Shown piece after piece: positions 1 through 8,133 of a DNA stretch of 64,000 nucleotides; the first letter of the stretch is position 1, and every line of letters begins with the position of its first letter. Under the pieces are notes generated by a model. That model ran no database searches. It saw only the letters and a program-made list of their open reading frames with translations, and was not told where the DNA came from. Origin of the DNA: Nocardia araoensis NBRC 100135 (lineage in GTDB: Bacteria; Actinomycetota; Actinomycetes; Mycobacteriales; Mycobacteriaceae). Both the position numbers and the translations under genes were made by a program. The stretch covers positions 1-64,000 of the forward strand of contig NZ_BAFR01000148.1 in assembly GCF_000308435.1 (NCBI RefSeq). Direction: 5' to 3'.

Positions 1-1
1 T

Positions 2-1015
2 TCACACCCGTCGCGGGAGCACGCTGACCGAGGACTCCGGCCCGTGCCGCGGCAGCTCGAGCGCGTGCAGCGGCAGCGTCCGGTCGCTGTCGACGCGCGT
101 GGAGATGTGTTCCAGAACGACCCCTTCCCGCAGCGCCCACGGGCTCACTTCCAGGCAGTCGATGTCCAGTGCGGCCATGGTCGCGTCCGCCACCATCGCC
201 CCGGCCAGGATCTGCCGCGCGCGGGCCGGGGAGATGCCGCGCAGGGCCGCCCGCTTCTCGGCCGGCATGGCGGCCAGCTTGCGGACGCTCGCGTGCACCT
301 GGCCGCGCCGCAAGGTGCGCGTGACGAAGGGGCCGTGGCGTTGCGGTGCGGCCCCCGAGAGCCGGGCGAGTTGTTTGAAGGTCTTCGAGCTGCCGATCAC
401 GTGCCGTGGGCGGCCTTCCCACAACAGCCGGTCGCGCACCTGCCCGAGGCAATCGCGGATGTGCCTGCGCATCAGCTTGAACTCCGACCGCCGCGGTGGG
501 TCCTGGGCGAAGAACGCGCGGGTGAGCCTGCCCGCGCCGAGCGGCAGCGACAGCGCGAGGCCCGGCTCGGCGTCGCGTCCGAGCGCGATCTCCATCGAGC
601 CGCCACCGATGTCGAGCATGAGCAGCGTGCCCGCACACCAGCCGAACCAGTGGCGGACGGCGAGATAGGTCAGTCGCGCCTCTTGCACGCCACTGAGGAA
701 CTGGGGCCGGATGCCGCTGGCGGCTTCGATCTTGTCCAGCACCGCCTGTTGATTCGGCGCGTCGCGGATCGCCGCGGTGACGAACGCGTAGAAGCTGTCG
801 ACCTCGTAGCGTGTGGCCTCGGACAGCACCCGCTCGACGGCGTCTGCGGCCCGCTGGGCCCCGTCCGCGCTGATCACCCCGGCGGCGTCGATTTCGTCGC
901 CGAGCAGCACCGGTTCCTTCAACGCGCGCAGCGGCAGCGGAGGCGCACCGCGAGAGGCGTCCACCACCAGAAATTGCGCGGAATTCGAACCGATGTCCAG
1001 CACACCCAGTCGCAT
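2..1015 (-). CDS. Ppx/GppA family exopolyphosphatase
   Basis: A 337-residue protein of the Ppx/GppA phosphatase family, expected to remove terminal phosphate from polyphosphate or to hydrolyse pppGpp in the cytosol. The actin-like ATPase fold shows in the first phosphate loop (DIGSNS, residues 7-12), the TAAIRDA segment near residue 80, a conserved glutamate in SGVQEA (E112), and the second phosphate loop DIGGGS at 135-140. The length matches the short mycobacterial Ppx1 type rather than the 500-residue E. coli enzymes. The stop codon is at bases 2-4, so the gene is complete. It is transcribed away from the next gene. Substrate preference (polyphosphate or pppGpp) cannot be read from the sequence. 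Confidence 0.9.
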   Translation of the reverse strand: MRLGVLDIGSNSAQFLVVDASRGAPPLPLRALKEPVLLGDEIDAAGVISADGAQRAADAVERVLSEATRYEVDSFYAFVTAAIRDAPNQQAVLDKIEAASGIRPQFLSGVQEARLTYLAVRHWFGWCAGTLLMLDIGGGSMEIALGRDAEPGLALSLPLGAGRLTRAFFAQDPPRRSEFKLMRRHIRDCLGQVRDRLLWEGRPRHVIGSSKTFKQLARLSGAAPQRHGPFVTRTLRRGQVHASVRKLAAMPAEKRAALRGISPARARQILAGAMVADATMAALDIDCLEVSPWALREGVVLEHISTRVDSDRTLPLHALELPRHGPESSVSVLPRRV

Positions 1016-1167
1016 ACCTGTCGCCTACCCGGCGGAGCGGGTTTCATACCCGCTATCGGCCCGGTTCCGGCGGTCGGTCGCGCCACGCCTCCGGCTCCGC
1101 CCACGGTGTAGCGCTTGATTTGCTGGTTTCCTTGCGACGAGCCGGTGCTGCGGTCACGCTGAAAGGT

Positions 1168-1590
1168 ATGCGGACCCGCGATATCGAGGTCGGGTGCACC
1201 TATATGGTGCTGGTCCCGCAGCGCCTGCCACGCAGTCGATACCCCGACTGCGACCAGCCGGGCTCGCTCACTTGGGCATGGTCGTGGCTGCGCGGCGGCC
1301 GGTTCCGGCTCACCGTCACCGAGATCGACCGGACCAGCGATCCGATCATCGTCGAAGGCCTGCGGATCACCGCCAACTCTCGCATCGCCGTCGTGCTGAG
1401 CAGCGAGCAAGCCAATGAACTCGGATTGCCGATGGGCATGTTCCGAGTGCGCGGGACCTTGTTCGACGGCGAGGACCGGCCCGTGCGCCTGCCCGAGGTC
1501 GAACCGCTGCGCGTCCCCGCCCGCTGGCTGCGGCCGGTCGAGCAGCCCTGCCTGACGCACCGCGATATCGATTGCTTCCCTTATCTGTGA
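1168..1590 (+). CDS. Conserved hypothetical protein, 140 aa
   Basis: I do not recognise a family. The likely start is the ATG at 1168, preceded by GAAAGG, giving 140 residues; an in-frame upstream TTG at 1120 lacks such a site. The product looks soluble: no signal peptide or membrane helix, a Trp-rich stretch near residues 33-42 (LTWAWSWLRGG), a beta-rich centre (RFRLTVTEID, RIAVVLSS) and a C-terminus ending DIDCFPYL. This could be a small beta-barrel domain. It lies divergently from the Ppx gene and convergent with an SDR gene. A 17-bp tandem duplication spans its stop codon. No function can be assigned. Confidence 0.65.
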   Translation: MRTRDIEVGCTYMVLVPQRLPRSRYPDCDQPGSLTWAWSWLRGGRFRLTVTEIDRTSDPIIVEGLRITANSRIAVVLSSEQANELGLPMGMFRVRGTLFDGEDRPVRLPEVEPLRVPARWLRPVEQPCLTHRDIDCFPYL

Positions 1591-1611
1591 GCGTCCCTTA
1601 TCTGTGAGCGT
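1578..1611. repeat. 17-bp perfect tandem duplication across a stop codon
   Basis: The unit CCCTTATCTGTGAGCGT occurs twice in direct succession (1578-1594 and 1595-1611). The stop codon of the upstream gene (1588-1590) lies in the first copy, so the duplication does not alter the protein. It looks like a recent slippage or local duplication event. Confidence 0.9.
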
Positions 1612-1706
1612 CGCCGACCCGGGCTGTCCCGGCGGCGCCCCGCACTGGGATTGCCTGCTCGCTTCGCTGTCGGCGAGCGGTTCCACCCGCTGGGACCAGG
1701 CGACGA

Positions 1707-2630
1707 TCAGGCCGCGTAAGGCGCGATGAGTCGCTCCACGGCATCCCAGAGTTCGGTTTCGCGCCGCGGGTCGTACGACTCCTCCGACGAGCGGGCGACC
1801 CGGTCGCGGTCGACATAGGAGCCGGTCGGGGCGTCGGTGGCGCCGAGAACGACGTCCGCGAGATGCCGCCCGGCGGCAGCGCGGCTGGTCGCGAACGGCG
1901 TCAGGGTCGCCACCGGCAGGATGCGGCGCATCGCGAACCGGGAGACCGGGCCCGCGTTGCGGGCCAGGTCGGTGCCTGGCACGAACCCCGGATTGAAGCC
2001 GACGACATCGATACCGTCCGGCAGGCGGCGCGCGTACTCGTGCACCAGATAGATGGCGGCGAGTTTGCTCGTCGAGTACGCGGTGCGTCCGGCGGCGGTG
2101 GAACGCGGCTCGGGGAACGCGCCGGTGCGGGCCAGGACGTCCGGGGACTGCCAGACCGGGCCGGGGACCATGCCCAAGTTGTGCCGGAAGTCGCCGAAGT
2201 GGGTGTCGCTCACGGTGATCACGATGCGGGCCGGGGTGCGGAAATGATCCGCGAGCAGGCGGACGAACAGGTGGTTGGCGAGCACGTTGACGGTAAAGGT
2301 CGACTCGAATCCGTCGGGCCCTTCGGTGAGCGCGTTCGTGTACTGCATTCCCGCGTTGCCCACGAAACCGTGCAGCGGCGGCAGCTCGCCGCGGTCGAGC
2401 CCGTCACGGATCTCCTCCGCGGCCGACCGCACGCTGTCCAATGCGCCGAGATCCACCGGGACGTGCGACACCCTGTGCCCATCCGCACCGAGTTCGGCCG
2501 CCAGTCGCGCGCCGGTGGACCCGCGTGCGGCAACGACGAGATGCGTCCGCGGCGCCGCGCGGAGGATGCGCTCCGCGGCGACGCGGCCGATCCCGCGACT
2601 CGCCCCGGTCATCACGATGGTCGACGGCAT
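1707..2630 (-). CDS. Short-chain dehydrogenase/reductase (retinol dehydrogenase/POR-like)
   Basis: A 307-residue classical SDR oxidoreductase. The NAD(P)-binding TGASRGIG motif is at residues 8-15, the NAG motif (VGNAGMQ) follows near residue 92, and the catalytic Tyr-Lys pair is in AYSTSK. An Arg/Ser-rich segment after the second strand (VAARGSTG) suggests NADP(H). The length and the C-terminal extension fit the protochlorophyllide-reductase-like/retinol dehydrogenase branch, which commonly acts on hydrophobic alcohols or ketones. GGAGC precedes the ATG at 2630. It is divergent from an MmyB-like regulator at 2759, a common pairing in actinobacteria in which the regulator probably controls the SDR. 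Substrate unknown. Confidence 0.9.
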   Translation of the reverse strand: MPSTIVMTGASRGIGRVAAERILRAAPRTHLVVAARGSTGARLAAELGADGHRVSHVPVDLGALDSVRSAAEEIRDGLDRGELPPLHGFVGNAGMQYTNALTEGPDGFESTFTVNVLANHLFVRLLADHFRTPARIVITVSDTHFGDFRHNLGMVPGPVWQSPDVLARTGAFPEPRSTAAGRTAYSTSKLAAIYLVHEYARRLPDGIDVVGFNPGFVPGTDLARNAGPVSRFAMRRILPVATLTPFATSRAAAGRHLADVVLGATDAPTGSYVDRDRVARSSEESYDPRRETELWDAVERLIAPYAA

Positions 2631-2708
2631 GGTGGCTCCTTCACTGTGTTCGGCCCCTCCGATGGTCGCCGCCTCGGCGGTGGGCAGCCAGTGCCGTGCC
2701 CGTCACCA

Positions 2709-2733
2709 GGACCAGCAGTACCCAGGCTGGTCC
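2709..2733. promoter_or_regulatory. Inverted repeat in the SDR/MmyB-like divergent promoter
   Basis: GGACCAGC (2709-2716) and GCTGGTCC (2726-2733) form a perfect 8-bp inverted repeat with a 9-bp spacer, 26 bp before the regulator start codon and 79 bp upstream of the SDR start. The position suits an operator for the adjacent helix-turn-helix protein; the binding partner is inferred. Confidence 0.45.
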
Positions 2734-2758
2734 GGCGGGCAGTGGCGAGAATGAACGC

Positions 2759-3622
2759 ATGGCTTCCGCGAGCTTCGATTTCGGTGCGCTCTTGCACGCC
2801 TGGCGCGATCGCCTCTCGCCCGCCGACGCCGGTTTCCCGGTGACGAACGGCCGTCGCGCTCCGGGATTGCGTCGCGAGGAACTCGCGCAGCTGGCCGGCC
2901 TCTCGGTCGATTACGTCCTGCGCTTGGAGCAAGGTCGCGCGCGCAACCCCTCCGCGCAGGTGGTCGGCGCTCTCGCGCGGGCTCTCCAGCTCTCCCGGGC
3001 CGAGCGCGACGAGCTGTACCGCGAAGCCGGGCTGCTGCCGCCGCAGGACGGGACGATCGGCACGCATGTGCCCCCGGGGATCCAACGGCTCACCGCCCGT
3101 CTCGGCGACGTCCCGATCGGCGTGTTCGGCGCCGACTGGACGCTGCTGTGGTGGAACGGGATGTGGAGCGGTCTGCACGGTGACCCCGCGCTGGTCCCGG
3201 TCGGTGAGCGGAACCTCGCGCGTGCGGTTTTCGGCGACGGCGTGGCCCGCGCCTCGGTGCGTCCCTTCCGGTCCGACCGCGGGGAAGGCGAGTTCGCGGC
3301 GTCGATCGTCGCCGACCTGAAGGACGCGGTGTCCCGATATCCCGCCGACGCCGGACTCGATCGTCTCGTGCGGGATCTGCGCGGCACCTCCACGGCCTTC
3401 GCCCAGCTGTGGACGACGGCGACGGCCGCCCAGCACACGACCGACCGGAAGACGATCCGGCATCCCGAGATCGGCGACATCACCCTCGACTGCGACGTCC
3501 TCGTCGTTCCGGGCGCGGACCTCCGCATGGTCACCTACACGGCGGCAGCCGGAAGCGACGACGCGGGAAAACTCGACCTCCTCCGGGTCACGAACGGCCG
3601 CGCGGCAGGCACGCTGCCCTGA
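2759..3622 (+). CDS. MmyB-like helix-turn-helix transcriptional regulator
   Basis: A 287-residue regulator. The N-terminal 90 residues are an XRE-type HTH with the signature RRAPGLRREELAQLAGLS followed by VDYVLRLEQGRARNPS, diagnostic of this actinobacterial family. The rest is an MmyB-like ligand-binding domain, a PAS-like fold with Trp-rich GADWTLLWWN near residue 125; characterised structural relatives bind fatty-acid-like ligands in this domain. The ATG at 2759 is chosen because the conserved N-terminus starts there, although its ribosome-binding site is weak. It is divergent from an SDR gene and so is the likely regulator of that gene. The ligand is unknown. Confidence 0.9.
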   Translation: MASASFDFGALLHAWRDRLSPADAGFPVTNGRRAPGLRREELAQLAGLSVDYVLRLEQGRARNPSAQVVGALARALQLSRAERDELYREAGLLPPQDGTIGTHVPPGIQRLTARLGDVPIGVFGADWTLLWWNGMWSGLHGDPALVPVGERNLARAVFGDGVARASVRPFRSDRGEGEFAASIVADLKDAVSRYPADAGLDRLVRDLRGTSTAFAQLWTTATAAQHTTDRKTIRHPEIGDITLDCDVLVVPGADLRMVTYTAAAGSDDAGKLDLLRVTNGRAAGTLP

Positions 3623-3666
3623 ATCGCGCCCAGCGCCATCGGCTCGCGATCGACATCCGTGCCGGG

Positions 3667-4278
3667 TCAGTACACGAGTTGGTCGGCCCACGCCCGCGGC
3701 AGGGCCGCGCTCGACACGTCGGCGATCTCGTGCAACCGCTGCGCGGGAAAACCCTGACGGTTGAGCTGGATCAGGCCCTGAGCGACCAACACGACGTTCG
3801 CGCTGACCGCCGAAAGCGTGGCTTCGTCGTCGTCTCCGGCGTCGTACATCGCGGGCCGCAACCGGTCGGCGACGCCGCGCTCCATTTCGGTGGTCGTCCG
3901 GCTGCCGATGGCGGCGACCTCGGGGATCCGGGTGCCGAGATGGGCGATGCTGTTGATCATCAGGCAACCGCGCCGATCCTGCTGCGCCGCACAGTCGTCG
4001 ATGATCGCTTGATACAGGGCGCGCACCGCGGAGCGCGCCGAACCGCGCGCCGAACCGATGGCCTCGCGGACCAGACGCGCGCGACGCTCGCAATAGCGTT
4101 CGAACGCCGCCAGGAACAGCCCACGCTTGCTGCCGTAGGCGGCGTAGATGCTTCCGTTCCCGACGCCGGTCGCGAGCGACACGTCTTCCACCGATGTGCT
4201 GTCGAAACCGTTCGACCAGAACAGCTCGGTTGCCGCGTCGAGCAGGTTCGACTCGTCGAATTGTCGCGGCCGTCCCAT
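3667..4278 (-). CDS. TetR family transcriptional regulator
   Basis: A 203-residue TetR-type repressor. The N-terminal HTH reads MGRPRQFDES, then TSVEDVSLATGVGNGSIYAAYGSK, with the usual recognition helix ending in YxxFxSK form (YAAYGSK). The C-terminal ligand domain resembles the TetR_C subgroup that has the RRGCLMINS segment, as in AcrR/NemR-like regulators, with a cysteine in that motif. The start at 4278 (MGRPRQF) is chosen over an upstream in-frame start at 4317 because the latter would place a perfect palindrome (4300-4315) inside the reading frame. It is divergent from a GlxA-type regulator and is likely to be autoregulated through that palindrome. Confidence 0.88.
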   Translation of the reverse strand: MGRPRQFDESNLLDAATELFWSNGFDSTSVEDVSLATGVGNGSIYAAYGSKRGLFLAAFERYCERRARLVREAIGSARGSARSAVRALYQAIIDDCAAQQDRRGCLMINSIAHLGTRIPEVAAIGSRTTTEMERGVADRLRPAMYDAGDDDEATLSAVSANVVLVAQGLIQLNRQGFPAQRLHEIADVSSAALPRAWADQLVY

Positions 4279-4299
4279 GGGCTCACCGTACCAATCGAC

Positions 4300-4315
4300 G
4301 TGCGACGTGTCGCAC
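4300..4315. promoter_or_regulatory. Perfect palindrome, probable TetR operator
   Basis: GTGCGAC-GT-GTCGCAC is a perfect 7-2-7 inverted repeat, 22 bp upstream of the TetR start codon and 41 bp before the divergent GlxA-like start. Size and position suit autoregulation by the TetR protein. Confidence 0.55.
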
Positions 4316-4327
4316 ATCGCTTGTTCT

Positions 4328-4341
4328 GGAGGCGTGCCTCC
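4328..4341. promoter_or_regulatory. Second palindrome in the TetR/GlxA divergent promoter
   Basis: GGAGGC-GT-GCCTCC is a perfect 6-2-6 inverted repeat 15 bp before the GlxA-like start codon. It has the same GT spacer as the palindrome at 4300 but different arms, so it may be a site for a different protein, or a hairpin that sequesters a GGAGG sequence in the leader. Confidence 0.4.
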
Positions 4342-4355
4342 ACAATAATGATGAC

Positions 4356-5363
4356 ATGTCCAACAACTTCGCCGCCTCGCCCAGCAAACGGGTGGGCATC
4401 CTGGTCTTCGACGGCGTGAAGATGCTCGACTTCGTCGGGCCGGCGGAGGTGTTCGTCGAGGCGAACCAGTCGGTGGCGGGGTACGAGGTGGTCCTGGTCT
4501 CGGCCGACGGCAAGGACGCGCAGACCTCGATCGGCGCGCGGGTCGAGGTGAGTTGCGCGGCCGCCGACGCGGGCCGCTTCGACACCGTGGTGATTCCGGG
4601 CAGCGAGTTGCCGCCCGGGAAGTTCATGACCCCGGAGGTGTTGGCGGCAGCGCGGCATCTTTCCTGCAACACCCGGCGGCTGGCGTCCATTTGCAGCGGC
4701 GCGTTCGTCGTTGCCGATCTGGGCCTGTTCGACGGCCGGCGCGCGACCACGCACTGGAAATTCGCGACCGACCTCGCGCGGCGCTATCCCTCGGTCGAGG
4801 TGGACCCGGATGCGATCTTCGTGCGGGACGGCAATCTGTACAGCTCGGCCGGGGTCGCCGCGGGCGTCGATCTCGCGCTGGCGCTGGTCGAAGAGGATCA
4901 CGGCGCGGACGTCGCGCGGCGCGTGGCGCAGGCGCTGGTGGTCTACATGCAGCGCGCAGGTGGTCAGTCCCAGTTCTCCGCGTCGCTGAGCGGACCGGCG
5001 CCGCGCAGCCCGCTGGTGCGCCGAGTCGTCGACTTGATCTGCGCGGACCCGGCGTATCCGCATACGGTGCAGACCTTGGCCACCCACGCGCGGGTCAGCG
5101 TTCGGCATCTGACCAGGCTGTTCCGCGCGGAACTCGAACACTCGCCCGCGGAATACGTCGCGTTCATCCGCTTCGGCACGGCCAGGGACATGCTGCACGC
5201 GGGATACAGCGTCACGGAGGCCGCCATGGCCGCGGGGTACGGCACCAGCGAGGCGTTGCGCCGGGCGTTCGTGGCACGGCTCGGCATCTCCCCGCGCAAG
5301 TACCAGCAGCGTTTTCGGTCGACCGCGCGGACGGATCCGGCGCTGGAGCAGGCCGTGTCCTGA
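4356..5363 (+). CDS. GlxA-type transcriptional regulator (DJ-1/PfpI plus AraC domains)
   Basis: A 335-residue AraC-family regulator with an N-terminal class I glutamine amidotransferase-like (DJ-1/PfpI) domain. Residues 10-175 carry the GILVFDGVKMLDFVGPAEVF start and the nucleophile-elbow cysteine in SICSGAFVVA; GVAAGVDLALALVEEDHG ends the domain. Two AraC HTH motifs occupy roughly residues 225-325, including the RHLTRLFRAELEHSPAEYV segment and a second helix pair ending in ISPRKYQQRF. Proteins of this type respond to small metabolites and usually activate a neighbouring operon. The three hydrolase genes that follow from 5467 are the natural target. The ATG at 4356 is the only start consistent with the domain. 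Confidence 0.92.
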   Translation: MSNNFAASPSKRVGILVFDGVKMLDFVGPAEVFVEANQSVAGYEVVLVSADGKDAQTSIGARVEVSCAAADAGRFDTVVIPGSELPPGKFMTPEVLAAARHLSCNTRRLASICSGAFVVADLGLFDGRRATTHWKFATDLARRYPSVEVDPDAIFVRDGNLYSSAGVAAGVDLALALVEEDHGADVARRVAQALVVYMQRAGGQSQFSASLSGPAPRSPLVRRVVDLICADPAYPHTVQTLATHARVSVRHLTRLFRAELEHSPAEYVAFIRFGTARDMLHAGYSVTEAAMAAGYGTSEALRRAFVARLGISPRKYQQRFRSTARTDPALEQAVS

Positions 5364-5466
5364 TCAGAGGCTTTTGCGGCCCGTGGGGAGGGGCGCGCGG
5401 ACGCACCCGCGGCCGAGACTGAGTCGGCCACAGCGCCGCTCACCGAGCGCTGGAGAAAGGAATCGC

Positions 5467-6189
5467 ATGTCCGCCCAGGCTGGTCCGACCATCGTTCTGG
5501 TACACGGCGCCTTCGCCGATGCCTCGAGCTGGTCCCCCGTCACCGCACGGCTGCTCGACCAGGGCCATCGCGTGGTGGTCCCCCCGGTGTACAACCGCAG
5601 CCTGTCGGCGGACGCGGCCTACATCAAATCGTTGGTGGAGCGGATCGACGGCCCCGTTCTGCTCGCCGGGCACTCCTACGGCGGGGCCGTGATCACCGTC
5701 GCCGGTGTCGCCGACAACGTGGTCGGCCTGGTCTACGTGTCGGGCTACGCCCTGGAAGAAGGCGAAAGCCTCGGGCAGTTGCAGGGCGGGTTCCCGGATT
5801 CCGATCTGGCCGCCAACCTCGTCTACGCGCCGTATCCGATCGAGGGCGCCGAGCCCGGCACCGACGTCTCCGTCGCCGTCGACGCCTTCCCCGAGATCTT
5901 CGCCGCGGGTCTGGACGGGGCGAAGGCGGCGGTCCTCGCGGTCTCGCAACGGCCGCTGTCGGCGATCGCGTTCACCGAGCCCGCCTCGGCGGCGGCGTGG
6001 AAGACGAAACCGTCCTGGGGCATCGTCTCCAGCGCCGACCGCACCATCAACCCCGACGTCGAGAGATTCGGCTACCAGCGCGCCGGAATGCGCGCGGTGG
6101 TCGAGATCGACGGGCCACACCTGGTGATGCAGACCCACCCCGGCGAAGTCGTGGCCGTCATCGCCGACGCGATCGCGCAATCCGCTTGA
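5467..6189 (+). CDS. Alpha/beta hydrolase (EstC-like), copy A
   Basis: A 240-residue alpha/beta hydrolase. It has the N-terminal oxyanion strand TIVLVHGAFADASSW (residues 7-21) and the nucleophile elbow GHSYGG near residue 66; the likely acid-histidine end is SSADRTINP and GPHLVM. The closest family that I recognise is the EstC/salicylate esterase-like group of about 240 residues. GGAGAAAGG precedes the ATG at 5467. It is clearly paralogous to the gene at 7230 (nearly identical first 20 residues and the same elbow), the two flanking a third hydrolase of another subfamily. All three run on the plus strand with short gaps, suggesting an operon. Substrate unknown; an ester or lactone is likely. 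Confidence 0.88.
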   Translation: MSAQAGPTIVLVHGAFADASSWSPVTARLLDQGHRVVVPPVYNRSLSADAAYIKSLVERIDGPVLLAGHSYGGAVITVAGVADNVVGLVYVSGYALEEGESLGQLQGGFPDSDLAANLVYAPYPIEGAEPGTDVSVAVDAFPEIFAAGLDGAKAAVLAVSQRPLSAIAFTEPASAAAWKTKPSWGIVSSADRTINPDVERFGYQRAGMRAVVEIDGPHLVMQTHPGEVVAVIADAIAQSA

Positions 6190-6227
6190 TCCACCGCAGT
6201 TCCCACCACTTCCAGAGAGGCACGACC

Positions 6228-7193
6228 ATGTCAGGTAACCCGCTGGGCATCTCGCTCGAACCCGCGGCACAGGAGTTCGTCGACGCGACCTCGCAGCCCC
6301 CCTTCCTCTACCAGCTCCCGCCCGAGGAGGGGCGCAAGGCGGTGGACTCCGTGCAGGACGCGCCGATCTTCAAGCCCGAGATCGACGAGGAGTGGATCAC
6401 CGTCGAAGGCGGGCCGACCGGATCGGTGCGGGTGCGGATCGTCAAGCCCCAGGGGGTCACCGAAACGCTGCCGGTGATCATCTACACCCACGGCGCGGGA
6501 TGGGTCTTCGGCGACGCGCACACCCACGACCGCCTGGTGCGCGACCTGGCTGTCGGCACGCACGCCGCCGTGGTCTTCCCCGAATACGACCGGTCGCCGG
6601 ATGTGCGGTACCCCGTGGCCAACGAGCAGTCCTACCGGGTGGCGCAGTGGGTCACCGCGGAGGGCGCGCAGAAGGGCCTGGACTCGTCCCGGATTGCGAT
6701 CGCGGGCGATTCGGTCGGTGGCAACATGGCCATCGCGCTGACCTTGATGGCCAAGGAGCGCGGCGACGTCTCCTTCGTTCAGCAGGTGCTGTTCTACCCG
6801 GTGACCGACGCCAACTTCGACACCGGCTCCTACCAGCAGTTCGCCGAGGGGTACTTCCTCACACGCGAGGGCATGAAGTGGTTCTGGGATCAGTACACCA
6901 CCAGCGCGGACGAGCGCGCGCAGATCACCGCGTCACCGCTGCGCGCGACCACCGAGCAGCTGGCCGGGCTGCCGCCCGCGCTGGTCATCACCGCCGAGGC
7001 CGATGTGCTGCGCGACGAGGGCGAAGCATTCGCGGGCAAGTTGCGGGCCGCGGGCGTTCCGGTCACCCAGGTGCGCTACGGCGGGATCGTCCACGACTTC
7101 GTGATGGTCAACTCGCTGCACGACACCCATGCCGCGAAAGCCGCGGTAGCGCAGGCCGTCGCGGCGCTGCGGTCCGCTCTGTACACCGACTGA
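6228..7193 (+). CDS. Alpha/beta hydrolase, hormone-sensitive-lipase-type esterase
   Basis: A 321-residue esterase of the HSL/family IV group. The oxyanion motif is HGAGW (residues 92-96), a variant of HGGG; the nucleophile elbow is GDSVGG (Ser near residue 165); the catalytic acid lies in ITAEADVLRDEG; the histidine in GIVHDFVM. These elements and the length fit acyl esterases acting on short-to-medium chains. AGAGAGG lies upstream of the ATG at 6228. It sits between two paralogous EstC-like hydrolases with gaps of about 38 bp on each side, so cotranscription is likely. The HGAG variant of the usually invariant motif is noteworthy but common in actinobacterial homologues. Confidence 0.9.
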   Translation: MSGNPLGISLEPAAQEFVDATSQPPFLYQLPPEEGRKAVDSVQDAPIFKPEIDEEWITVEGGPTGSVRVRIVKPQGVTETLPVIIYTHGAGWVFGDAHTHDRLVRDLAVGTHAAVVFPEYDRSPDVRYPVANEQSYRVAQWVTAEGAQKGLDSSRIAIAGDSVGGNMAIALTLMAKERGDVSFVQQVLFYPVTDANFDTGSYQQFAEGYFLTREGMKWFWDQYTTSADERAQITASPLRATTEQLAGLPPALVITAEADVLRDEGEAFAGKLRAAGVPVTQVRYGGIVHDFVMVNSLHDTHAAKAAVAQAVAALRSALYTD

Positions 7194-7229
7194 CCGGTCC
7201 CCGACCATCCGATCGAAGGAACCACACTT

Positions 7230-7958
7230 GTGAGCACCGAGCCCACCACTCCTGCCACGCCGACCATCGTGCTGGTCCACGGCGCGTTCGCCGATTCGTC
7301 CAGCTGGAACGGGGTCGTCGAACGGCTGCGCGCACGAGGGCTTTCCGTGCTCGCGGCCGCCAATCCGTTGCGCGGCCTCGACAGTGACGCGGCGTACGTA
7401 GCGTCGGTTCTCGATTCCGTGGCAGGGCCGAGCGTTCTGGTCGGTCACTCCTACGGCGGCAGCGTCATCACGGTCGCCGCCGCGGGAAGATCCGATGTCG
7501 AAGCGCTCGTCTACATCGCCGCGTTCATTCCGGACGAGGGCGAGAGCGCACTGCAATTGACCGACAAGTTCCCGGGATCCACGCTCGGGCTCACCACCCG
7601 GGCCGCGTCCTATCCGCTTCCCGACGAGAGCACCGGCACCGAGCTCTACATCCGGCAGGAGGAATTCCACCGGCAGTTCGCCGCCGACGTGCCCGCCGCC
7701 ACCGCCGAGCTGATGGCCGCGACCCAGCGTCCGGTCGCCCTCGACGCGCTGCAACAGCCCGCGACCGCCGCCGCCTGGCGGGGCATCCGGTCGTTCGCGC
7801 TGGTCACCGGCGAGGACAAGAACATCCCGGTGGAAGCGCAGCGGTTCATGGCCGAACGCGCGGGCGCCGAGATCGTCGAGATCTCGGCCTCGCACGCGGT
7901 CTCGGTATCCGCTCCCGACGTGGTCGGTGAGCTGATCGCCCGAGCCGCCGCCGGTTAG
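7230..7958 (+). CDS. Alpha/beta hydrolase (EstC-like), copy B
   Basis: A 242-residue alpha/beta hydrolase paralogous to the gene at 5467: it shares TIVLVHGAFADSSSW at the N-terminus and the GHSYGG nucleophile elbow, and has the same spacing to a C-terminal acid (TGEDKNIP) and histidine (SASHAVSV). Translation starts at GTG 7230, 9 bases after GAAGGA; no ATG is available at that distance. It is the last gene of the three-hydrolase run and is followed at once by a strong hairpin that should end the transcript. The retained paralogue pair suggests two related ester substrates rather than simple redundancy, but this is inference. Confidence 0.88.
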   Translation: MSTEPTTPATPTIVLVHGAFADSSSWNGVVERLRARGLSVLAAANPLRGLDSDAAYVASVLDSVAGPSVLVGHSYGGSVITVAAAGRSDVEALVYIAAFIPDEGESALQLTDKFPGSTLGLTTRAASYPLPDESTGTELYIRQEEFHRQFAADVPAATAELMAATQRPVALDALQQPATAAAWRGIRSFALVTGEDKNIPVEAQRFMAERAGAEIVEISASHAVSVSAPDVVGELIARAAAG

Positions 7959-7979
7959 GAATCCGCGCGGTCACACAGG

Positions 7980-8016
7980 TCGGGCCGCGCGGCAGGAGAT
8001 TTGCCGCGCGGCCCGA
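7980..8016. terminator. Strong hairpin between convergent genes
   Basis: A perfect 15-bp stem, TCGGGCCGCGCGGCA (7980-7994) with its complement (8002-8016), and a 7-base loop. There is no T-tract, as is usual in actinobacteria. It lies 22 bp after the hydrolase stop and 118 bp before the convergent ilvD stop, so it could serve as a bidirectional terminator. Confidence 0.75.
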
Positions 8017-8133
8017 CGACCGAGATAGCTCATGCGATGGCGAAGCCGTCGAGCAGTGAAACGGGCTCGCCGAGCGACGTGGTTCGCAGGCCACAGCACC
8101 CGCCCGGGTGTCGTGCGCCGGACCGAACGTTCC

